DNA of 41,212 bases from contig CAMZKE010000049.1 of assembly GCA_947311115.1 (NCBI GenBank), positions 1-41,212 of the forward strand. Reading direction: 5' to 3'. Shown in pieces: positions 17,277 through 25,956 of the stretch (its first letter is position 1; the number at the start of each line of letters is the position of its first letter). A model generated the notes under the pieces. It was given only the letters and a program-made list of their open reading frames with translations. It was not told the DNA's origin and did not search any database. Position numbers and translations under genes: made by a program. This DNA is from an uncultured Bacteroidales bacterium. Its GTDB lineage: Bacteria > Bacteroidota > Bacteroidia > Bacteroidales > JAFGXI01.

Positions 17277-17365
17277 AGTACTATCAGGATAATACAATAA
17301 ACGAAGCAGCTAATTTATTAGGTTAAATCTTCGTCATTTTAATAGCTTAAATATCATAAAAAAAT
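17277..17365 (-). repeat. AT-rich dispersed repeat, family 2, partial minus copy C
   Basis: Read on the minus strand it matches the central module of copies A and B: tttttatgatattt, attaaaatgacgaag, aataaattagctgcttcgtttattg. It lacks the outer acacaaat modules and the 'gttcagta' end. About 80% similar by eye. It lies in the 341-nt ileS/cheR gap, which otherwise contains only the terminator at 17371-17400. Confidence 0.55.
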
Positions 17366-17370
17366 TGGGC

Positions 17371-17400
17371 AAAAAAAGCCAAAACTGAGAATTTTGGCTT
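17371..17400 (-). terminator. Rho-independent terminator for the CheR-like gene
   Basis: Perfect 9-bp stem 17376-17384 / 17392-17400 (AAGCCAAAA/TTTTGGCTT), followed on the minus strand by a run of T. It lies about 90 nt past the end of the minus-strand CheR-like gene. Confidence 0.8.
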
Positions 17401-17487
17401 CTAAACTGTACCTATGAGAATATTAAACTATTCTTATGCAAAAATATAGTTCATTTATATATTAAACATCAGTAGTTTTACTGATAT

Positions 17488-18315
17488 TTACAATTTTGTG
17501 TAGATATTATTATTATTTTCAAACTTATTTGATAGTGGAGGCATTATACTTTCGTGAGCACCCAAAATAAGTAAACCATTACTATTTAATAGTTTATGAA
17601 ATCTCTCAATGATTTTATTTTGTAAATCTAAATTAAAATAAATAAGTACGTTACGGCACATAATTACATCAAACTTATTATCAAAATTATAATCTGAATT
17701 TATTAAATTTAGTATTTGAAAATCGTTATTCTTTTTATACTCAGATTTAACCTCAAGTAAATTTGTTTTAGTATTACTTATCAAATAATGAGTAATATCT
17801 TTAAAATTTTCAACATCAGATAAGCCATCTTTAACCAAATTATAATTATCGATATAATTTGCAATAATATTGTTTTTATAAATTCCTTTTTTTGCTACCT
17901 CAATAATTTTATCGCTTATATCTGTGCCAACAGAATGCGCTACACCGTTATAGCCAATACCTTCTAAATATATACGCATACTATATAGTTCTTCGCCGGA
18001 AGAAACACCTGCATGCCAAATATTTACAGCGTTTTTATGTTTAAGATATTTTTTTAATGGTTTATATAACGATATCCACATATCAGAATCTCGAAACAAT
18101 TCGGTAGTGTTTACCGTTATTCTGTTTTTTATATGATTTAAATATTTTGCATCTTTCGATATTTTTTTTACCAATCGGTCAAGTGAAACGCCCTCATCAA
18201 TTAATATTTTTTCAATTCTTCTTTTAAACGATTTATCTGAATATTCGCTAAAATCAAAGCTTGAGTTATCCTTAAATACTGTAATTATTTTTTGTATATC
18301 TTCTTCTCTTATCAT
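17488..18315 (-). CDS. CheR-type MCP glutamate methyltransferase, stand-alone
   Basis: 275 aa from ATG 18315. A TTG at 18324 overlaps the promoter box and is rejected. N-terminal CheR_N helices (about 1-75), then a SAM-binding domain: IWHAGVSSGEELYSM (family consensus WSAGCSSGEEPYS), VGTDISDKIIEVAKKG and VIMCRNVLIYFN, ending LLILGAHESI. It methylates glutamates of chemoreceptors. No chemoreceptor, CheB or CheA lies nearby, as often seen with CheR-like proteins in gliding or non-motile Bacteroidota, so the real substrate is unclear. Confidence 0.9.
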   Translation of the reverse strand: MIREEDIQKIITVFKDNSSFDFSEYSDKSFKRRIEKILIDEGVSLDRLVKKISKDAKYLNHIKNRITVNTTELFRDSDMWISLYKPLKKYLKHKNAVNIWHAGVSSGEELYSMRIYLEGIGYNGVAHSVGTDISDKIIEVAKKGIYKNNIIANYIDNYNLVKDGLSDVENFKDITHYLISNTKTNLLEVKSEYKKNNDFQILNLINSDYNFDNKFDVIMCRNVLIYFNLDLQNKIIERFHKLLNSNGLLILGAHESIMPPLSNKFENNNNIYTKL

Positions 18316-18321
18316 TATTCG

Positions 18322-18329
18322 CAAAAATA
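18322..18329 (-). promoter_or_regulatory. -7 promoter element for the CheR-like gene
   Basis: On the minus strand TATTTTTG matches TAnnTTTG. Only 6 nt separate it from ATG 18315, implying a leader of about 2-3 nt. Confidence 0.6.
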
Positions 18330-18390
18330 ACTAAATTTAGCAACTAAAAATAATTAATTGTAACTTTCGCCGATTTTAATTCTTATTTTT

Positions 18391-19080
18391 ATGATAGACA
18401 AAGATTTATTTATAGAAAAAGTTAATTCTACTTTTACTGATAATGCTATTAATGCTGATGCATTTCAAATGGAAAAATATATGCGTAATAAGTTTAAATT
18501 TTTCGGATTAAAATCGCCATTAAGAAAACAATTACAACAAAATATAATAAAGCAAACAGGCTATCCTACTATTAATGATATAGAATATATTGTTATAAAT
18601 TTTTGGAATTCTGACGAAAGAGAACTGCAATATTTTGCAATGAATTTATTGCAGAAAAAACTAAAAGAATTTGACAAAAATATTATTGATGTTTTAGAAA
18701 ATTTAATACAAAAAAAATCGTGGTGGGATACTATTGATGTTATTTCACCAAATTTAGTAGGGAAATTATTCTTAAATGATAAAAAATTACAAAATAAGTA
18801 TATCACAAAGTGGATAAATTCCAATAATTTTTGGTTTAAGCGTTCAGCAATTATTTCGCAACTTAGATATAAAGATAAAACCGATTTTAATTTACTTAAA
18901 GAGTTAATTTTTATTACTAAAGATGATGATGAGTTTTTTGTACAAAAAGCTATAGGTTGGGCTTTACGCGAGTACTCAAAGCATTCCCCTAAGGAAGTAA
19001 AACAATTTATAAAAACTGCCAATTTAAAACCTCTTAGTGCAAGAGAAGGACTTAAGTATATTAATAAAAACAATCTGTGA
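18391..19080 (+). CDS. AlkD-like DNA alkylation repair protein (HEAT-like)
   Basis: 229 aa, the family's usual size. All-helical HEAT-like repeats with the recognisable segments FFGLKSPLRKQLQQ, ELQYFAMNLLQKKLK, KKSWWDTIDVISPNLVG, FWFKRSAIISQLRYKDKTD and DEFFVQKAIGWALREYSKHSPKEVKQFI. The WWD/T segment and the VQKAIGW...R region line the DNA groove of AlkD, a glycosylase for N3- and N7-alkylpurines. Overlaps the next gene by 4 nt. Confidence 0.92.
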   Translation: MIDKDLFIEKVNSTFTDNAINADAFQMEKYMRNKFKFFGLKSPLRKQLQQNIIKQTGYPTINDIEYIVINFWNSDERELQYFAMNLLQKKLKEFDKNIIDVLENLIQKKSWWDTIDVISPNLVGKLFLNDKKLQNKYITKWINSNNFWFKRSAIISQLRYKDKTDFNLLKELIFITKDDDEFFVQKAIGWALREYSKHSPKEVKQFIKTANLKPLSAREGLKYINKNNL

Positions 19081-20177
19081 TTTTGATATTTATTGTAGCA
19101 ATATTATTGTATTCTTTGTTTCTAACTATATTAGTATGGCAATTTGTTAAAGAACCAAATTACATTACAAATACACAGTCAAACATTAGTGTTAATGTTA
19201 TTGTTGCGTTTAAAAACGAAGAGGATAACATAAAAAACCTAATTAATAATTTAAAACATCAAACTTATGATAAAAATAATATTAAATATATATTAATAAA
19301 CGATAATTCAACCGATAACAGTTTAAGAATAGCCGAAAATGAAACTAAAAACTATCAACAATTTATTATTTTAAATCTTAAAAACACTAGCGGAAAAAAA
19401 CAAGCACTAAAGTACGGATTAAGCTATGCTGAAAACGAACTTATTATACATACCGATGCCGATGTTGTATTAAATAAAAATTGGATTAATACAATTGCAA
19501 ATTACTATACAAAAACCAATTTCAAACTTGCAATAGCACCTGTACTTTATACAAATGAAGCTAATATTTTTGAAAAATTACAATCGTTAGAAATTGTAAA
19601 TATTGCAGGAATAACAGCCGGTTCTACACTGCAAAAAATGCCATTAATGGCTAATGGAGCCAATTTAGTTTATACTAATAATTTAATCCCAACTTTTATT
19701 GAAAGCATTAATAATAAAGCATCGGGTGACGATATGTTTTTTCTTGAAAAGGTAAAAAGTAAATATGCTAACGATATTAAATATATTAAATCTATTGATG
19801 CAATAGTATATACTTATGCAGAAAAAAATATAACTGATTTTATTAGTCAACGTATTCGTTGGATTGGAAAATCTAGTTCATTTAAAAACCCATTAATAAT
19901 TATAGTTGGTTTACTAACATCACTAATTAATATTTTTAGTGTTTTTGGTATTATTTTAATTCTAATTGAACCTAAGTTTAGCTTTGTATATTTAATGTTT
20001 ATATTAATTAAATTTATTACAGAAGCCATATCTTCAATTATTTACAGTAAATATTTTAATAAAGTAAATTTAATATATTTAATACCAATACTGTTTATTA
20101 TTTATCCGTTTTATGTGGTAATTATTGGTATAGCTTCATTTTTTATTAGTCCTAAATGGAAAAATACCAACATATAG
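19077..20177 (+). CDS. Processive family-2 glycosyltransferase, membrane-bound
   Basis: 366 aa. Start GTG 19077, sharing GTGA with the stop of the AlkD-like gene. A single N-terminal helix (1-22) is followed by the GT2 domain: VAFKNEEDN, INDNSTDNS, HTDADVV (metal-binding D-x-D type), SGDDMFF and QRIRW (Q-x-x-R-W of processive synthases). Three or four C-terminal helices follow (about 270-360). Similar to cellulose/chitin-synthase-like or poly-GlcNAc-type enzymes; donor and product cannot be deduced. Confidence 0.88.
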   Translation: MILIFIVAILLYSLFLTILVWQFVKEPNYITNTQSNISVNVIVAFKNEEDNIKNLINNLKHQTYDKNNIKYILINDNSTDNSLRIAENETKNYQQFIILNLKNTSGKKQALKYGLSYAENELIIHTDADVVLNKNWINTIANYYTKTNFKLAIAPVLYTNEANIFEKLQSLEIVNIAGITAGSTLQKMPLMANGANLVYTNNLIPTFIESINNKASGDDMFFLEKVKSKYANDIKYIKSIDAIVYTYAEKNITDFISQRIRWIGKSSSFKNPLIIIVGLLTSLINIFSVFGIILILIEPKFSFVYLMFILIKFITEAISSIIYSKYFNKVNLIYLIPILFIIYPFYVVIIGIASFFISPKWKNTNI

Positions 20178-20203
20178 GTATTGAGTTACCTAAATATATA
20201 GAT

Positions 20204-20211
20204 TAACTTTG
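20204..20211 (+). promoter_or_regulatory. -7 promoter element for the ferredoxin-fusion gene
   Basis: TAACTTTG matches the consensus; TTG at 20181-20183 is a plausible -33 part at 20-nt spacing. The leader to ATG 20236 would be about 20 nt. Confidence 0.65.
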
Positions 20212-20235
20212 TATTGTAATTTTAAATAATACCAA

Positions 20236-22137
20236 ATGAAAACAATAAAATATAAAGTATCGGAAGAATGTATTGGCTGTCAGGCTTGTGTTGATGTTGC
20301 TAAAGATAATTTTGATATGAACGGAAATCAAGCATTTTTAAAAATGCAACCTCAATCAGATGATGATGTTAAAAATTGTGATGCTGCATTAGATATTTGC
20401 CCTGTTGATGCAATATCGAAGCAAGAAGAAAAAGTTGACACATCAATAAAACCAATCTTATCGAATGCAAATATTAAAGAAACACTTGATAAATATCCTG
20501 ATTTAAAAGAAATTTTAGTAAAACTTTCACCTAAATTTGCTAAACTGCAAAAACCTGCTTTATACAATACTTTAGCTCGGTTTGCTTCGTTTAAAGATGC
20601 TGCAAAACTAACAGGAGTATCGGTTTGCGAAATACTACATACAATAAACGAATATTTAGGCGTTTCCGAAGAACTTATAAAAAATGCTCCGGAATGTATT
20701 TCAACAAATACAAAAGAACAAAGCTTTACAGGAGAAGAAATTAGTTGGGAAGAAAGTAACGAACGCTATATTTTAAACGACGATACTTTACCTGAAATTG
20801 TGCAAAAAGTAAACGAACTAAAAGCTCAAGAAAATATTGTTATTATTTCGGTTGAAATGCCTTACGCGTTGCTAAAAACGGTTGAAGGACTTGGCTTTAA
20901 ATACAATATTGAGAAAGCTAGAGAAAATCGTATATCAATATTTAACCCTAAACAAGAACGAGTTTTACATTGGTACGACCGTATGGAAGATTTTGACATA
21001 CTTGATGTACGCCGTATGACCACCGACCCCTTCGATATTATTATTAAAAAAGCTTATGACACCCAAGAGGATGAAGGCTTTAGATTAGTTCAACGTTTTG
21101 AGCCAATACCTATAATAAACATGCTTTCTGAAATGGGTTTTGAACATCATACACGAATAATTTCTGAACAAGAAATTCAAGTCTTTTTCCATAAAAAAAT
21201 ACGAGAACGCGATGCTGACGAAAAAAGTGACAGCGAAAAGCCAAATATTGTAATACAGTCGGCAACACCTGTTGCATACCCTGTAATAATGAGACTTTTA
21301 CAATCTGACAAGATACGTAAAGCTGTAAACATAAAAGAGTTAAAAGTATGGGAAGAAACCGAAAAACACCTAGGTTGGATTGTAAACGGTAAAGCCGATA
21401 TTAGTTTTTCTGCAGTAATAACATCAGCTAAACTAAAAGAAAACGATGTTAAAGTTCCTGCACTTTTTGTTTGGGATAACTTTAGTATTTTAACTCGTGG
21501 TTATAAGGCTGAAAAACTTGAAGATTTAATAGGACACGATATCGAAACACCATTATTTGCCGAAGCTCCTCCTGCAAAAATTACCAAATATGTAATTGAA
21601 GCTAAAGGTCTTGATTATAACGATTTTTCTTTTAAATATGGCGAGCCATTTGGTCGTCCTGAGGAAATATTGATGAATTTTGTTAGAGGAATTTCTGACA
21701 CTGTTATTTTGCGTGAACCTGAGGCTAGTTATGCTATTAAAACAATGGAAAAAATGGGAGAACAAGTTTCTATTATTTCTTACAACAAAATTTGGAACGA
21801 AATAAACGAAGGTTTCGGCAGTTTCCCAAATGCAGGTATATTGTTTAAAGGCGAATTTGTACGAAACCACCCTGAAATTGCACAAGTAGTTTTAGATGAA
21901 TTAAAAGAGGCTATTAAATGGGTAAACTAAAACAAAACAGATTCAGCAAATCTTTCGTTTGATATGATGCGACAGCCACCTGAGAATGTCGAATTATTCT
22001 TAAATCGTGTAAACTTTACTTACGTTGATGGCGACGAACTTGTAGAAAAAGTAAAAAACTATTTCCAAATTTTAATTGACCAAGGAATTTTAGAAACCGA
22101 GGTCGACCAAAAACTATTGGATATGTTTAAATTATAA
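20236..22137 (+). pseudogene. Ferredoxin-DUF1858-DUF2249-substrate-binding-like fusion, interrupted by an in-frame TAA
   Basis: Intact reading to the TAA at 21928-21930 gives 564 aa; the same frame then continues for 68 coding codons to TAA 22135-22137. Domains: single 4Fe-4S ferredoxin at 1-62 (C12, C15, C18, C55 followed by P), DUF1858-like helices at about 82-145, DUF2249-like at about 250-330 (LDVRRM...RFEPIPIINMLSEMGF) and a cytoplasmic periplasmic-binding-like (NMT1/SsuA) domain from about 338, with no signal peptide. The stretch after the stop (SANLSFDMMRQPP, ELFLNRV, YFQILIDQGIL, LLDMFKL) reads like the missing C-terminal lobe end of that domain. Either a nonsense mutation, read-through or a sequencing error. 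DUF1858/DUF2249 are elsewhere linked to Fe-S and NO biology; role here unknown. Confidence 0.75.
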
Positions 22138-22195
22138 TAGTTCCAAGATAAAATTTACCATCTAAAATTAATTTTTTAGGGGGTATCTTTTTTAG

Positions 22196-22203
22196 TACAT
22201 TTG
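22196..22203 (+). promoter_or_regulatory. -7 promoter element for the PagL-like gene
   Basis: TACATTTG matches TAnnTTTG. The leader to ATG 22242 would be about 35 nt. This shows that the PagL-like gene has its own promoter, 60 nt after the interrupted fusion gene. Confidence 0.6.
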
Positions 22204-22241
22204 TCATTTATACACTATGTTTCTTGAAAAGGAAAATTATT

Positions 22242-23384
22242 ATGAAATTATTTTTTGTTTTAACTCTTATTTTTACAATTTACTTTATAGGTATTTCACA
22301 AGAAATAATTAAAACAAAAAAAACTAATCAGAAATTTATTGAATTAAAATATCATTACGGAAAATTTGCAAGAGTAACAACAAGCGATGTTACTTCAATA
22401 GTTGAAAATCCATACAATGCAATAAACATCAGAATGGGTATTCAATCAAGTGGAATTAATAATGAATGGGACCAAATATATGGGTATCCAAAATATGGTT
22501 TTGGCTTTTATAAAATATGGTTTCATGGAAATGAACTAGGTTCACCTCAAGCAATTTATATTTTCTTAAATCCACCTATTATTAGGTCTAAAAAGTTTAG
22601 CTGGAACTGGGAAATATCTACAGGCGTTTCTTTTGGATTTAACAAATACAATCCAACAACAAACCCTAAACAAAAGGTAATAGGCTCAAATATAAATAGT
22701 TATTTTAATTTAGGCACTGGTGTTTCATATCAAATTTCAAATAGCTTAGATTTAAGTTTAAATATTGATTTAACGCATTTCTCTAATGGGGCTGTCCGTA
22801 CTCCAAATATTGGAGTAAATTTAATGGGAATATCGCCAAGTATTATTTATAATTTTAATAATAATTCTGATAATAAAAAGTTTGCTCGAAATAAATTTCA
22901 ACAGAAAGAATTATCGAAATTTAAACGGAAATCTAATTTACAAATACTTGCTGTTGGAGGAGGAAAAACTACAACAAATGCAATTTATGACGGAGCTACA
23001 TATTTTGCCGGTTCGTTATCCTTAGATTATGCATTTCAATATTGCCGAGTTGGTAAAATTGGTTTTGGTCTTGACGGATTTTATGAATCTGCTTTAAGGG
23101 TATTTCCAGAACCCGGAATTGAAAATCCAAGCTTTTCAGATTTAACTTATGCCGGCATACACATAGCACATCATATAATGGTTTATCGTTTCAGACTTAT
23201 GGTTCAATTAGGTACATATTTAACTAATAATGTTTCACATAAAGGAAATACATACATAGTTGTTACTCTTGATTATTATGCAACAAAAAACTTGTTTCTC
23301 AGTTATCATTTAAAAACAAGAAATGGCTCTGTTGCCGATTTTATTGGCTTGGGTGTAGGTTATGATATTAGTTTTAAAAATTAG
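22242..23384 (+). CDS. PagL-like acyloxyacyl hydrolase / lipid A 3-O-deacylase
   Basis: 380 aa from ATG 22242. A TTG 18 nt upstream would add a charged leader ahead of the signal peptide and is less likely. Signal peptide 1-19 (ends GISQ), then a beta-barrel pattern. The motif DLTHFSNGAVRTPNIGVN carries the PagL catalytic His-x-Ser (H179, S181) and the conserved Asn-rich follow-up. It would remove acyl chains from lipid A in the outer membrane. About twice the length of Pseudomonas PagL, with a second barrel-like half (about 220-380), as usual in Bacteroidota. Its end overlaps the convergent flippase gene by 4 nt. Confidence 0.8.
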   Translation: MKLFFVLTLIFTIYFIGISQEIIKTKKTNQKFIELKYHYGKFARVTTSDVTSIVENPYNAINIRMGIQSSGINNEWDQIYGYPKYGFGFYKIWFHGNELGSPQAIYIFLNPPIIRSKKFSWNWEISTGVSFGFNKYNPTTNPKQKVIGSNINSYFNLGTGVSYQISNSLDLSLNIDLTHFSNGAVRTPNIGVNLMGISPSIIYNFNNNSDNKKFARNKFQQKELSKFKRKSNLQILAVGGGKTTTNAIYDGATYFAGSLSLDYAFQYCRVGKIGFGLDGFYESALRVFPEPGIENPSFSDLTYAGIHIAHHIMVYRFRLMVQLGTYLTNNVSHKGNTYIVVTLDYYATKNLFLSYHLKTRNGSVADFIGLGVGYDISFKN

Positions 23385-24475
23385 TTATTATTACTTTCAA
23401 TAATTTTTTTTACCCATTTAGGTAACACAAAAGCACCTATCAGTAAATAAGGGTAATAGGTTACTAAACGCCACATTAAAGCCATCATTGCAACAAAACC
23501 AATAGGTATAAATTCTGCCATATATTCACTAAAAATTGCTTCGGCAAAACCGCTACCCCCCGGAGTTGGCATAACAAGCATCATTATCCACATTACAAGT
23601 TGGCGTGCAAAAATTAAAAAATGCTCGTTAAACCCTGCAATATAATCGTTTGTATTAAAAGTAGAGCCTGCCAAAAGAGCTAATAATAAAAAGTTAATTA
23701 CCCAATAACGTGCTGTCCACGAAAAAAATGTAGCAATAAATGCTTTAACCCAAAACCATAAACCTTGTTTTTTTAATTCTGTTGAGGCTAAAACTAAATC
23801 GTTTCCTGTTTTTTCGGCTCCTGCACTCCATTTCTTTAAAAATCGTAATTTAAAAATATTTACAAGTAAGGATTTTATTGCTTTTGGTTTAATAAACAAA
23901 CCAAAACTTAAAAATAATGTAAAAGCAAGTTTTATTGAATAGCCAATAACAGCAAAATAAAAATATTTGTTTGTAAAATCTAAAGTTCCTATTTGGTCGC
24001 CTACCTGAAAAAGTTGAGTTGTAGAAACAATTAACAAAAGTGTTGGAAACATTATTATAAAATATAACTCGTCGAGTATGGAAGTGGCCATTACAATAGC
24101 AGTACTTTTACCCACGCTAATCCCCTCTTTATGAATAAAATATACAGCTACACTTGTTCCTCCAATTGCCGATGGTGTAATTGCTGAGGTAAACTCCCAT
24201 AACATAATAATATTAAAAATACTTTTCCAAGTAAGTTTTTTGTCTGACAATATACGGAGTCTTACCATATAGCCAAAATCACGAGTAAACATCATTACAA
24301 ACGAAATTAATAGCCATAAAACAACATATCCGCTAAACTGTAAAACAGAGAAAGTTTCAAGTCTTACTTCTTTTGATATCATATATATAACAACAGCCAA
24401 ACCTATTAACATTGGTAACAAAACTCTTGATGGTTTTATTTGTTTTAATACTTTATTGCTGTCGTTATTACTCAT
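23381..24475 (-). CDS. Flippase-like membrane protein (LPG synthase TM / UPF0104 type)
   Basis: 364 aa with about eight to ten transmembrane helices. Motifs typical of the lysylphosphatidylglycerol-synthase membrane region are present: FTRDFGYMVRLRILS, SAITPSAIGGTSVAVYFI and MPTPGGSGFAEAIFSEY. Members probably flip lipids or lipid-linked sugars. It starts 4 nt after the GT2 gene, so the two are coupled: the glycosyltransferase makes a lipid-linked sugar and this protein could translocate it (inference). The end is convergent and overlapping with the PagL-like gene. Confidence 0.87.
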   Translation of the reverse strand: MSNNDSNKVLKQIKPSRVLLPMLIGLAVVIYMISKEVRLETFSVLQFSGYVVLWLLISFVMMFTRDFGYMVRLRILSDKKLTWKSIFNIIMLWEFTSAITPSAIGGTSVAVYFIHKEGISVGKSTAIVMATSILDELYFIIMFPTLLLIVSTTQLFQVGDQIGTLDFTNKYFYFAVIGYSIKLAFTLFLSFGLFIKPKAIKSLLVNIFKLRFLKKWSAGAEKTGNDLVLASTELKKQGLWFWVKAFIATFFSWTARYWVINFLLLALLAGSTFNTNDYIAGFNEHFLIFARQLVMWIMMLVMPTPGGSGFAEAIFSEYMAEFIPIGFVAMMALMWRLVTYYPYLLIGAFVLPKWVKKIIESNNN

Positions 24476-24479
24476 AAAA

Positions 24480-25226
24480 TTATGGTCTTTCGTACATTTT
24501 ATATTTTACTAATCCTTTTCGTTGTAAAAAATGTCGAAACGATGTAAGCATAACACCCAAACCATATTCTGTACTGCGTTTTAGATTTATTGATGATGCC
24601 TCTTCAAAATACTTAGTAGGACAACTAATTTCTGCTATATCGTAGCCTGCATAAACTATTTGCGATAACATTTGATTGTCAAAAACAAAATCGTCGGAAT
24701 TAATATTATAATTAATTGCTTGTAAAACCTCTTTTGAAAATGCCCTATAGCCTGTATGATATTCCGATAATTTTTGGTCTATAAGTATATTTTGAAATAG
24801 TGTTAAAAACCTGTTTGCAATATATTTATATTTGGGCATACCGCCTTTTATTGCACCTTTTCCTAAAATTCGTGAACCTAAAACTACATGATAAAGTCCG
24901 CTTGCAATTAAATTTGCCATTGATGGTATTAAAAGTGGAGTGTATTGGTAATCAGGGTGAAGCATAATCACAATATCGGCATCTAATTCTATGGCTTTGT
25001 TATAACACGATTTTTGATTACCTCCGTAACCTTTGTTTTGTTCGTGTTCAATAATATGATTTATCCCTAATTCATTAGCTATTTTTACCGAGTTATCTGA
25101 ACTTGCATCATCAACAAAAATAACCTCATCAACAATATCAAAAGGTATTTCGTTATAAGTTTGGGTTAAAGTTTTTTCGGCGTTATAACCTGGTAATACA
25201 ACTACTATTTTTTTATTGTTTAACAT
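24480..25226 (-). CDS. Family-2 glycosyltransferase, dolichyl-phosphate mannosyltransferase-like
   Basis: 248 aa, soluble GT-A fold. VVLPGYNAEKTL (9-20), VDEVIFVDDASSDNS (32-46), a GYGGNQKSCYNKA segment and IVIMLHPDYQY (the metal-binding D-x-D position reads HPD), then HTGYRAFSKEVL. Resembles DPM1/ArnC-type enzymes that load a sugar onto a polyprenyl phosphate. It is the middle gene of HAD-GT2-flippase, with its own -7 element only 4 nt from the ATG. Confidence 0.88.
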   Translation of the reverse strand: MLNNKKIVVVLPGYNAEKTLTQTYNEIPFDIVDEVIFVDDASSDNSVKIANELGINHIIEHEQNKGYGGNQKSCYNKAIELDADIVIMLHPDYQYTPLLIPSMANLIASGLYHVVLGSRILGKGAIKGGMPKYKYIANRFLTLFQNILIDQKLSEYHTGYRAFSKEVLQAINYNINSDDFVFDNQMLSQIVYAGYDIAEISCPTKYFEEASSINLKRSTEYGLGVMLTSFRHFLQRKGLVKYKMYERP

Positions 25227-25230
25227 ACCA

Positions 25231-25238
25231 CAAATATA
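25231..25238 (-). promoter_or_regulatory. -7 promoter element for the GT2-flippase pair
   Basis: On the minus strand TATATTTG matches TAnnTTTG. Its last base is 4 nt from the A of ATG 25226, so transcription would start at or next to the start codon (leaderless). Confidence 0.55.
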
Positions 25239-25246
25239 AACAATTA

Positions 25247-25708
25247 TTATTCTCGCAAAGTACCTGCCAAAGATTTTATGTCAATAAATAAACTTAATGC
25301 GTCTTCAATTGTTGGTACAAGAATGTCAACATAGCGTAAAATTCCGGTATGAATACCTTCTGATTGCATTGTAGCAATAGAAATTTTTGAGTTCTCAAAA
25401 GTACCAATATCAATACGTGCATTACCTATTGATGCAGTAGTTTCTTTATCAAACTGTTTCATTTGTTCTGCTTTTGCTAAACTTGTTGCACCTAAAAACA
25501 GTTCAATCCCCAATTCATCAGAAATTATTTTTGCATTCCCTCTTATATCGCCCGAAATTAGTACTATTCTATAATTAAGCGTTTTTAATTTATGTATAAG
25601 TTGTTTTGTTTGCTCAGACACAACGCCTTTAACAGCAAGAGTTCCATTTAAATCTAAAACTATTGTGTTTATTTCTATTGTTTCTCCTTTAGGGATTTCA
25701 ATTTTCAT
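25247..25708 (-). CDS. Soluble HAD-family hydrolase (P-type ATPase-like P domain)
   Basis: 153 aa. HAD motif I is LDLNGTLAVKG (D19-L-N-G-T), motif II lies in RIVLISGD, and a conserved SIGNARIDIGTFENSKI segment replaces the GDGxND motif of true P-type ATPases. This matches the 'soluble P-type ATPase' group (COG4087 from memory), phosphatases of unknown substrate. It precedes the GT2-flippase pair by 20 nt on the same strand. Confidence 0.8.
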   Translation of the reverse strand: MKIEIPKGETIEINTIVLDLNGTLAVKGVVSEQTKQLIHKLKTLNYRIVLISGDIRGNAKIISDELGIELFLGATSLAKAEQMKQFDKETTASIGNARIDIGTFENSKISIATMQSEGIHTGILRYVDILVPTIEDALSLFIDIKSLAGTLRE

Positions 25709-25722
25709 AATCTAAAATTTTT

Positions 25723-25952
25723 ATTCGTGTATTCGTGGCATATCAATATATAATTTTTCGTTCATCTATTTTTTATTTTATTCGTGCATTCGTGACATTT
25801 ATTATACATTTTTTAGATTCTATATTTTCATTATTCAATCTCCCTGTCCCTCTTCTCCAAGAGGGAACGCATCTATAAAAGAACCTTTATATCCATTCGT
25901 GCATTCGTGGCAATTATATCATCATTAAAAAAATATTCGTGTATTCGTGGCT
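25723..25952. repeat. Four copies of an ATTCGTG(T/C)ATTCGTGGCA unit with a hairpin
   Basis: The 17-18-nt unit occurs at 25723-25740, 25780-25797, 25895-25912 and 25935-25951, always in the same orientation, separated by variable T-rich sequence. A 7-bp hairpin CCCTCTT/AAGAGGG lies at 25848-25865. Each unit is itself a direct repeat of ATTCGTG. No gene is present in this 248-nt gap. This looks like a dispersed Bacteroidota intergenic repeat; function unknown. Confidence 0.75.
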
Positions 25953-25956
25953 AAGT

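Noticed and set aside
25723-25952. Possible CRISPR array
   Set aside because: The units are only about 17 nt with irregular spacing and are internally duplicated; there are no cas genes.
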